DNA of 64,000 nt, taken from Pelagicoccus sp. SDUM812005 (GTDB lineage Bacteria > Verrucomicrobiota > Verrucomicrobiia > Opitutales > Opitutaceae). Positions 57,469-64,000 of the stretch are shown here, in pieces. Below the pieces are notes generated by a model, which was not told where the DNA came from, made no database searches, and saw nothing but the letters and a program-made list of their open reading frames with translations. Made by a program: the position numbers and the translations under genes. Numbering within the stretch: the first letter of the stretch is position 1; each line of letters starts with the position of its first letter. Location: positions 228,120-292,119 of the forward strand of contig NZ_JARXIA010000005.1 in assembly GCF_031127875.1 (NCBI RefSeq), in the 5' to 3' direction.

Positions 57469-58839
57469 CTAGCGCTCGCTCAGCTCGATATACTCGCAAA
57501 GCGTGGCCACGTTTCGGTTGAAGACAGCGCTACTAATTCGATCCATCTCCTCGTATTCGCCATTCCAGCGCTGGCCTTTCGGCAGCGTAGCCTTGAAGCG
57601 GTCCTTACGCGTTATCCAAGCGCCCGTGGGTTCTTGCGCGGCAATAATTTCCCGCACGGCTCGGGCCAAAACCTCCAGTCGCTGCGCTGCCGCGGCAGCG
57701 TCCAATTGCGACGCTTCCAGCTGCATCAACCTAGCTCTCCCCAGCTCAAGCGCCTTCTGGTAGCGCTCGCTGCCCGCTTCCAAGGCCGACTCGATATTCA
57801 CTTCGTAGGCATAGCCCGTGGCACGCTCCGGGTGGAGCTCCGCGACGCTGTTCACCCGCTTGCGACCGCGGTCGTAATAAAGAGCCTTGCCAGTGCCAAT
57901 CTCGACGAAGCGGGCCCATTTTCCATTTTCCAAACGTATCTCCCTTAACCATCGCAAGGCATCGGGAATCGGCTCCAGCAAGGTCTCGTCGCCGAGGCAA
58001 AGGTACAAATCGATCAGCGTATCCACATTCTTGATCGTCACCGCGGGACATACCGACGCGGGCTCGAAGGTACGCGCCCACGCGGGCTGCAGGTATTCGT
58101 TGTACTGCTGAGCCCAGCCAGGCTGCGGCGGCGGCAATTGCGATACCACGAAAAAACGAGCCGCGCGGCGCAAGCTTTTCTCGATCGCTGGATCGCCCGG
58201 ATAATGCTTGCGGGCCTCGATCATGACCCGCACGCAGTCGTTAATGCCTCCATCGTTGAAGGTGGCGAAATCATGATAGTTGCCTCGCTCTGGATACAAG
58301 TGCGGCCAGCCTCCATTGTCCAACTGGGTGGCCATCATCATGTCCACCGCCCGCCGCGTGGCTTGGGAAAGCGTATCGTCATCGACCACGGCGTCCAAGG
58401 CCAAGAGAAAGCTGATTGCCGACTGGCTTTGATTATCGTCGAAACTGACCGTCTCGTTGCTCAAGTCTGCGAAGTTGATGGTGTGATCCCAGCCACCGTG
58501 CTTGTTTTGCCCGCGGATCAAGGCCATCGCCGCATCCTGGGCGGCGGCCAAGGCAGCTTGGTCGCCCGTCGCCAGGTACGCCCGCAAAAACGACTGCCCC
58601 ACTGCTGGGGTGCCCGGCGGCTGCACTTCGATGGTATCCTTATCCTTCGGCCCTTCGCCCCAGCGGTGCGACAAGTCCGGCGTCACATGGTAAACGTATC
58701 CTCCGTGCGAATTCAGGGTGCGAAAATAGGCGACCCCTTGCTGCAAGGAAGCCACCGCTTGCTCTCGCAGCGCTTCGCCGCTCAAGGCGCAATTCGATAC
58801 GAGGAGGAGGAGTATAAACGGGGTGAATCTCATTTTCAT
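57469..58839 (-). CDS. Pectate lyase, PL10 family
   Basis: 456 residues with signal peptide (PFILLLLVSNCALSG). An alpha/alpha-toroid lyase: the PL10 regions ATQLDNGGWPHLYPERGNYHD, TFNDGGINDCVRVMIEA, PAWARTFEPASVCPAVTIKN and GKWARFVEIGTG are clear. It cleaves polygalacturonate by beta-elimination. The N-terminal Cys sits at a plausible lipobox (LVSNC) but a short signal peptide is equally possible. Transcribed opposite to the main locus, 197 bases downstream of the TonB receptor gene; they may be in one transcript unless the intervening hairpin stops it. Confidence 0.9.
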   Translation of the reverse strand: MKMRFTPFILLLLVSNCALSGEALREQAVASLQQGVAYFRTLNSHGGYVYHVTPDLSHRWGEGPKDKDTIEVQPPGTPAVGQSFLRAYLATGDQAALAAAQDAAMALIRGQNKHGGWDHTINFADLSNETVSFDDNQSQSAISFLLALDAVVDDDTLSQATRRAVDMMMATQLDNGGWPHLYPERGNYHDFATFNDGGINDCVRVMIEARKHYPGDPAIEKSLRRAARFFVVSQLPPPQPGWAQQYNEYLQPAWARTFEPASVCPAVTIKNVDTLIDLYLCLGDETLLEPIPDALRWLREIRLENGKWARFVEIGTGKALYYDRGRKRVNSVAELHPERATGYAYEVNIESALEAGSERYQKALELGRARLMQLEASQLDAAAAAQRLEVLARAVREIIAAQEPTGAWITRKDRFKATLPKGQRWNGEYEEMDRISSAVFNRNVATLCEYIELSER

Positions 58840-58988
58840 GGAACGATAGGGCTTTGTCGCTCTGAAGCTAATACGTTATCTTGGCCCGACCAGAAGGGAA
58901 ATGCGAGCCTAAGGGCGAAGCATCACGGGTTGTAAAGCATACGCCGCCTTGAAATCCACAACGTATCATACATTCCGATACAACAAGA

Positions 58989-59016
58989 CCGCCACTCTGG
59001 GAGTGGCGGCCCTGTC
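58989..59016 (-). terminator. Likely terminator of the TonB-dependent receptor gene
   Basis: CCGCCACTC (58989-58997) pairs perfectly with GAGTGGCGG (59001-59009) around TGG, and on the minus strand it is followed by TCTTGTTG. It lies 28 bases after the receptor stop. Confidence 0.75.
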
Positions 59017-59036
59017 ATTTATCATACTACGCTAGA

Positions 59037-62000
59037 CTACATATCAAAGGAAGCGGTGAGAATGAACTGACGCGGATCTATGATACGGTAGACGGACGTC
59101 GTTCCATCGAGGAAGGCATTGGTCGCCTGCAGGCTGCCGCCATCTTCGAACGCGTTCTTCACGTTGATCTGGAAGCTCGCGTTTACCTTGTCGTCGAAGA
59201 GCTTGGTCTTGTAGCTCACGAAAAGGTCGACGAAGGTCTCGGCTGGCGAATAGATCGGCCGGTAGGTGTCCAGCGTGGTGATCTTGTTTTCGGGGAGCGA
59301 CAGATCCTTGTCGGGATCGTAGCCCATGCCGTAGAAGCCGATGTTGGCCTTGTCGATCCAGCGCACGGAAGCTCCCACGCTCATATTTCTCAGGATGGTA
59401 TCTTCGCTGATACCGGCCAGATTATACTTCGTGTTGAACTTGGCCGAGTACTTGCGGATCTGCGGACGGGGACGACCTACCAAAGCGCGGAATACAGCGA
59501 GCGGCGAATCCACGTTGGAGATGAAGCGGGCCTCTGCGTTGGTGTCATTGTGGTAAGGACCAATGCCGTCATTGAACTCCGTACCCGAGATGTACCACCA
59601 GAGCAAGTTGCCTCCAGGACCTTCAGGCAGATGGGAATAGTCGCCTTCCAACATGATCGGAGCGACAGCGCTCTCGTCCACGTCCGGAGTCGAAAGCCGA
59701 TCCACTGGCTTCCAGAAGGTGCGAAGCTCTTCCTCCCCATCGATCGTTACCGTTTCGTGGTAGAAGCGAGGATCTTCGAAGGTGGTCCAAACCGGCATGC
59801 GCTTGGCGATATAGTCGTCCACGGTTTGACCGGCAGCGGTGTTGATCGCTTCGTTCTTGGTGACCGAGGCGCTGACCGTCCAGTGGCGGTTCGGATTGTA
59901 GTTGATCTCCAACTCGTCGCCCTTGGAAACCATGTCGTTGACTGCCGCATAGGTGCCCGCGTCGGCGATCTCCTGCAGCCCCTTGTAGAGCTCCACGTCC
60001 ATTTGCATGAGCGGAGCCATCACCTCTGGAACGTCGTTCGCGCTGTCTCCGCCTTCGCGGCCTTCAAGGTTTCGCAACAGGCGCCTGAGCGACTGGTTAT
60101 CGTTGGCTACAAACCCGTCCATACGCATGATGCGTTGGGCCATGGTGCTGATGTCGCCGTCGCGCAGATCGTTCTGCTTGGTGGTGTAGTGAACATAGCG
60201 AACCGAGAGGCGGCCATCCATCATGTTCAGCCAAAGTCCCTTGTCCGTGGTCGTCCCGGTTTGGTTGGGCAACGGGTTGAGGTCCAGGTCCCAAGCGGGC
60301 CCCTTGGCGATGAAGTTGTCTGCTTCGTTGTAGGTAAGGCTCATGCCGCTGACTGCTTCGGCGAAGAATTTGCTGATGCCGCTGCCGCCGTCGACTTTCG
60401 ACTTGAGGAAGTCGAGGTCCCGGAACGGGCGAGCCACGATCGAAAGGTTTTCGCTCTTGCCGCCCGCCTCGCGCCACTCCTCGTGCCAACGATTGCTCAA
60501 GGCGAAGTCGTACTCGCGCAGGTCCGGAGTCAGCTTGGCGAAAGGCGCATTGCGGTCGTACACTGTGTCCTCACGGGTGCCGAAAGTCGCGATCAGCTTT
60601 CCGTCGAGTAAGGTACTCTGCAAAACGACACCGGTCGTCTTGATCACATTCTGCAAGGCCGCATTGCCCGCTCCTCCATCCGGGCTCGGAGTCCAGCCTA
60701 CCGCGCTCACGTCGGAGATTCTGCCTCCTCTCGGCCCCCAATTGAAGGCTAGGCTGTCCCCTTCCGGGAAATAGGCGGGTGCGTACTCGATGCCGCCGAA
60801 GCGCGTGCTGCCGACGTAGTACTGCTCGTTCAAGCGCGAGTAGTTGCCAGCGACGCTATACTCGGAATCGGTGTTGGAAGTCGTGCGATTTCCTAAAAGG
60901 GTGTTGGAAGCGGCATAGGCTTGCTGCCAAGGCGTATCCAAAGCCAAGGCGGAGTGCCGGTACGCGAAGTGGCGATTTTGGCGATCCTTGTATTCGTAGT
61001 AGCCCACCGCTTGCTGCGTACCCAGCCACTTGGTCCAGCCATCGTCGTCGGCAAAGTTCAAGCGATACACGCCTTGGGCGCGAACCGTATCCCAAAGTTG
61101 CGACTGGTCCCTCAGGTACGGCTCGCTGCTCCTCAGGTACGGCAGGCCAAAATAAGGGTTCGGAGTTCCGTCCAAATTGACCATGTTCACGTCGACCTGA
61201 AGCTGGCCAACGTTGCTGTTCACGCTGGCCCGCCCCATCGGCTGGTTTTCGAGCCGCTTCACGTCCTCCCGCATGAACGTTCCTTGCAAAGCCAAAGTCT
61301 GCCGGGGGTTGTTCAGGAGGATCTGGTCGATTTGAGCCATGTAGATATTGGTATCGTCCCAGGCCTTGCTATTGCCCATCAGGTTCACCTCTTCCCAATC
61401 GTATATCGACTTATCCTCGATCGGACGTGCCAGGGAGTTGAAGAGAGGCTGCTGGGAAGCCGTGTAGGTGTCCGCAGGCCCGGTAGTGAAAAGACCCAGC
61501 CCCGTGGTGCTAGCCGCATAAGGATCCGTGCTCGCCAAAGCGCCGCTGGCAAATCGATTAGTGGTCCAGTATGGCGCCATCTCGGGCGAAATCCGGAATG
61601 TCGAGCGGCTCTCCTCACCATTGAAGTAAGAAGGACGGCTCGTGTAAGGCTCGGTCGAACCGAGGACATCGCCTTTACCGTACACGTCACCGTTCGCCAT
61701 AGTAACTAAGCCCGTAATCGGGTTCCAGCCCGGCATTCCAGCCTCTACCCAATCCGTATAATAGTCGCGAGGCGTGGTGAAATTAGGACGAACCGACTCG
61801 TTTTCGTAGTGATACCAGGAAGCTGCTATAGTGGTATTCTCGAAGGGTTTAGCCTTCACCTGCAGGCTAAGCCGTCGCGCATCTTCGCCCGCCGGCTTGC
61901 GAACGAATCCCGTATGCTGGTCGGCGAAACTCAAACGCACCGCAAAGGCTTCGGAAAGCAAGCGATTGACGTCGATCGATGCCCGATGCCCATCGTAGCT

Positions 62001-62636
62001 GTCCACGCGCATCTGCACCGCTGTGAACTCGTGGTTCAGGTTGGCGGTAGCCGGTACTTGGTTAACCGTACCGGAAGCGTTGCCCAAGCCGAATATATTG
62101 GCATTCGGACCACGGCTCAACTCCAGCGAATCCAGCCAAAGCTTATCGACGGGAACGCGACCCGTCATGCCTATATTATTGAACGCTATATTCGCATTGC
62201 CGATACCGCGTACGCGATTCGCGTTGTTAGGATCCAGGCTCACCTGGTCGACCACAGCGCCCGTACGGTCCGTTTCGAACAAGGAATAGGAACTCGTGCC
62301 TTCGGTACCCGCCATGTGGTCGAACACGTCATTGATATCAACCATCGCGAAGTCCTCCATTTGCACGGTAGTCATCACAGTGATCGACTGGGCGAGGTCT
62401 TCGACCTTCGAATTCAGACGGGTGCCTGACATGGAGTTAGCTTGAAAGTAACCCGTCGTATCGGCAACCACTTCGAACGGAGAGAGCTCGAACACTTCGT
62501 CTTCAGCATCGGTAGCCGGCGAATCCTGCGCCAGAAGTAGACTCTGAGAAAGCGCCCAGCCCGTCGCTGCCAAAAACGCGGCACGCCGAGGCGCCCCGCG
62601 GGGACATATATATCTAGTAGGTATGAATCTTTTCAT
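59037..62636 (-). CDS. TonB-dependent outer-membrane receptor
   Basis: 1199 residues from ATG 62636 (MKRFIPTRYICPRGAPRRAAFLAATGW); the longer frame adds 30 unlikely residues. The signal is followed by the verrucomicrobial receptor start with VFELSPFEVVADTTGYF, then the plug (RLNSKVEDLAQSITVMT, DINDVFDHMAGTE), the VDQVSLDPNNANRVRGIGNANI segment and a long 22-strand barrel ending FILTASFDM. It probably takes in pectin oligosaccharides, using TonB energy. No SusD-like partner is present. Confidence 0.93.
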   Translation of the reverse strand: MKRFIPTRYICPRGAPRRAAFLAATGWALSQSLLLAQDSPATDAEDEVFELSPFEVVADTTGYFQANSMSGTRLNSKVEDLAQSITVMTTVQMEDFAMVDINDVFDHMAGTEGTSSYSLFETDRTGAVVDQVSLDPNNANRVRGIGNANIAFNNIGMTGRVPVDKLWLDSLELSRGPNANIFGLGNASGTVNQVPATANLNHEFTAVQMRVDSYDGHRASIDVNRLLSEAFAVRLSFADQHTGFVRKPAGEDARRLSLQVKAKPFENTTIAASWYHYENESVRPNFTTPRDYYTDWVEAGMPGWNPITGLVTMANGDVYGKGDVLGSTEPYTSRPSYFNGEESRSTFRISPEMAPYWTTNRFASGALASTDPYAASTTGLGLFTTGPADTYTASQQPLFNSLARPIEDKSIYDWEEVNLMGNSKAWDDTNIYMAQIDQILLNNPRQTLALQGTFMREDVKRLENQPMGRASVNSNVGQLQVDVNMVNLDGTPNPYFGLPYLRSSEPYLRDQSQLWDTVRAQGVYRLNFADDDGWTKWLGTQQAVGYYEYKDRQNRHFAYRHSALALDTPWQQAYAASNTLLGNRTTSNTDSEYSVAGNYSRLNEQYYVGSTRFGGIEYAPAYFPEGDSLAFNWGPRGGRISDVSAVGWTPSPDGGAGNAALQNVIKTTGVVLQSTLLDGKLIATFGTREDTVYDRNAPFAKLTPDLREYDFALSNRWHEEWREAGGKSENLSIVARPFRDLDFLKSKVDGGSGISKFFAEAVSGMSLTYNEADNFIAKGPAWDLDLNPLPNQTGTTTDKGLWLNMMDGRLSVRYVHYTTKQNDLRDGDISTMAQRIMRMDGFVANDNQSLRRLLRNLEGREGGDSANDVPEVMAPLMQMDVELYKGLQEIADAGTYAAVNDMVSKGDELEINYNPNRHWTVSASVTKNEAINTAAGQTVDDYIAKRMPVWTTFEDPRFYHETVTIDGEEELRTFWKPVDRLSTPDVDESAVAPIMLEGDYSHLPEGPGGNLLWWYISGTEFNDGIGPYHNDTNAEARFISNVDSPLAVFRALVGRPRPQIRKYSAKFNTKYNLAGISEDTILRNMSVGASVRWIDKANIGFYGMGYDPDKDLSLPENKITTLDTYRPIYSPAETFVDLFVSYKTKLFDDKVNASFQINVKNAFEDGGSLQATNAFLDGTTSVYRIIDPRQFILTASFDM

Positions 62637-63424
62637 ATAGTTTGAGGTTGTATTTTCTGAGACAAAGAAACCTCGAATCGACATGGCTTTGCTTTTACGC
62701 CGAACCAAGAAGCCTCTTATGTTCAAATTCTAAAAATTATATAATCCTTCCATTCACCCGGCCTAGAGACTCACAATGCGTCTCTTATAAAAAAGTACCC
62801 TCGACAGTACGCCCCCTTCTACAATCCGCTAAAACGGATCAACAAGCTATTCTCTATAGCCTCAAACAGTGCCATCAACGCAGCCTTCCTGAGTCTAACT
62901 TAAACCAAATACAAAGCGCGGGAGCGACCTATTATAAGGACAGTTCACTATCGATGCTCCAACAGGTCCCGCCACTTATAAGAAGATCAAAAGCCTATCA
63001 AAAGCCGAAGGCTTCCTAACACATCCATCAGGGGTGAATCATAGATTCAACGCACGCCGACGGACAACAAATCAACCATCAGGTATGGTGTCGTTCTGGG
63101 GTAACATGACTTAAAGGGTACAGGGGTTAACTCTAACTATGGAGTAGTCAAAAAAAGCGGATTACCTAATAAGCGATCTCTCCGCTTCGAGTAGGATTAA
63201 AGAATACCGCATATTCTTTAAGAACACCACGCCTATAAGATCCGAAAACCACCCCTATCCTAAGATTAAAGCCCAGCTCAATACGGGGATTTTCCTAGTA
63301 AGCCCCCTTACCAGCCCGCATTAGGACGCTTCTCTACTTGCTCTGTACCAAAAGTAAAAAGCTTCTTCGGGTCACTAAACCAAAACCCCAAGTATACCAA
63401 GGTTAACGACCTGAGCGACCTCGG
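62637..63424. other. Long A+T-richer spacer upstream of the TonB-dependent receptor gene
   Basis: 788 bases with no convincing gene. On the minus strand TATAAT (62736-62741 on plus as ATTATA) could be the -10 of the receptor promoter, about 100 bases before its start. The plus-strand frame 62642-63019 lacks any domain or good ribosome site. The base composition is clearly lower in GC than its flanks, as is common for regulatory spacers or decayed DNA; no repeat was found. Confidence 0.5.
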
Positions 63425-64000
63425 TCACGAAACAGCCGAACGGCCAACCGAGGACGCGAAATTCAACGGCGACACGCCGTAGCACTTTTTGAAGACCCGC
63501 GAAAAATGGGCCGCGTCCTCGAAGCCCACCGCGGCCGCCGCATTCTTGACGAGAACGTTCTCCCGAAACAGCAGACGGGCCGCATGGTTCATCTTCAAGC
63601 GCATGAGCTTCTTGTAAGGAGCCTCCTCGTCGTAGCGGGCGAAAAGCCGCGAGATGTAGGCCTGGTCGAGCTTCACCTCCTCCGCCAGCTCGGCCATCGA
63701 ATTGAGTCGGACGTAGGCCTTCTCCAGCAAGTCCCGACACTTTCGATAGCTCTGGTAAGCCCCAGCCCCGCTTCCTCCCTCACCCTCTTTCGAATCCTCG
63801 AGCTGCAAAAGCAGCAGCTCGGCCAGCAAGCAACAGGACCGCTGCGCCTTCGCCCCCCCGCGCGCGCCGAACATCACCATTTGCCGAAACGTTTCCTCCA
63901 CCCAACGGACTCCCGAAAAGTCGAGCACGCTCAAGTCCCCCAGCGGGCTCCGCTCGAAAAGCGCCTCCGCCGCGCTCCCGTGCAGGTCGACAAAGTATTT
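63425..64000 (-). CDS. AraC family transcriptional regulator, 5' end beyond window
   Basis: The frame is open through the right edge: in-frame codons from 64000 read KYFVDLHGSAAEALFERSPLGDLSVLDF, so the TTG at 63934 is not the true start. About 191 codons are visible. The two C-terminal helix-turn-helix units are clear (LNSMAELAEEVKLDQAYISRLFARYDEE and VKNAAAAVGFEDAAHFSRVFKKCYGVSP). It most likely senses a pectin-derived sugar and controls the receptor gene or the locus; both are inferred from adjacency. Confidence 0.9.
   Translation of the reverse strand, partial: KYFVDLHGSAAEALFERSPLGDLSVLDFSGVRWVEETFRQMVMFGARGGAKAQRSCCLLAELLLLQLEDSKEGEGGSGAGAYQSYRKCRDLLEKAYVRLNSMAELAEEVKLDQAYISRLFARYDEEAPYKKLMRLKMNHAARLLFRENVLVKNAAAAVGFEDAAHFSRVFKKCYGVSPLNFASSVGRSAVS

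Noticed and set aside
62642..63019. 125-codon plus-strand frame in the receptor upstream spacer
   Set aside because: No domain, no ribosome site, and composition of non-coding DNA.

Overview
The window reads as chromosomal DNA of a Gram-negative, GC-rich member of the Verrucomicrobiota, most like the Opitutia (Opitutales/Puniceicoccales). That is an inference from gene content: a TonB-dependent receptor with the SPFEV-type plug start, several DUF1593 proteins, a DUF2231-like/planctomycete-type cytochrome protein, an FG-GAP/VCBS protein, and LPS-export genes. No rRNA, tRNA, CRISPR array, insertion sequence or phage was seen. Both edges cut genes: a VCBS-repeat protein at the left and an AraC-type regulator at the right.

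Layout. 1-4.9 kb: truncated VCBS/ASPIC-UnbV protein, RodZ-like protein, TonB-like protein. 5.0-9.2 kb: rpiB, an aldo/keto reductase, a lipoprotein that seems to start at ACG, and a fused E1 alpha-beta 2-oxoacid dehydrogenase. 9.3-12.7 kb: kdsC-lptC-lptA-lptB-hprK, a tightly packed envelope (KDO/LPS export) operon. 12.7-15.2 kb: a dnaA upstream region with a DnaA box, dnaA with a strong terminator, and a small conserved-looking gene. 15.2-20.3 kb: arsenic island arsD-arsA-arsC-sulP with a convergent arsR; three copies of TATTC-N8-GAATA (one with a mismatch) lie at the arsD and arsR starts. No ArsB or Acr3 pump is present; a SulP permease sits in the transporter position. 20.3-27.4 kb: ligA, a VanZ-like gene and a very large CheB-CheR-PAS-GAF-PAS-histidine kinase-receiver hybrid. 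27.7-31.3 kb: AraC regulator divergent from a sulfatase, then a DUF2231/cytochrome membrane protein.

31.3-39.9 kb: an envelope/stress cluster: mlaA plus an RND (MMPL) exporter, a PRC-barrel protein, a 57-residue DUF1328 membrane protein, an AlgB/NtrC-type sigma-54 activator, a secreted HExxH protein and a PRC-BON protein. Three of these units are preceded by TTGGCGC-N7-GCA, which has the exact GG-N10-GC spacing of a sigma-54 promoter; a fourth has a weaker match. A TGCACC-N5-GGTGCA dyad lies upstream of mlaA. I read this as a local sigma-54 regulon controlled by the activator encoded in its middle.

39.9-41.9 kb: MarR regulator, CynX/NimT-type MFS transporter and a small cysteine-rich protein.

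42.4-64 kb: pectin-utilisation locus. Nine genes run in one direction on the plus strand up to the GH140-like gene, followed by two more on the same strand: DUF1593, PL1, DUF1593, PL1, Gfo/Idh/MocA oxidoreductase, pectin methylesterase, PL1, DUF1593, GH140-like, DUF1593, LamG-like. On the minus strand follow a PL10 pectate lyase, a 1199-residue TonB-dependent receptor and an AraC regulator cut by the window edge. No SusD is seen. The gene set suggests de-esterification and cleavage of homogalacturonan, possible attack on apiose side chains, and TonB-dependent uptake. Four DUF1593 (nucleoside-hydrolase-like) paralogues of unknown activity are woven into it, and one DUF1593/PL1 pair appears duplicated in swapped order.
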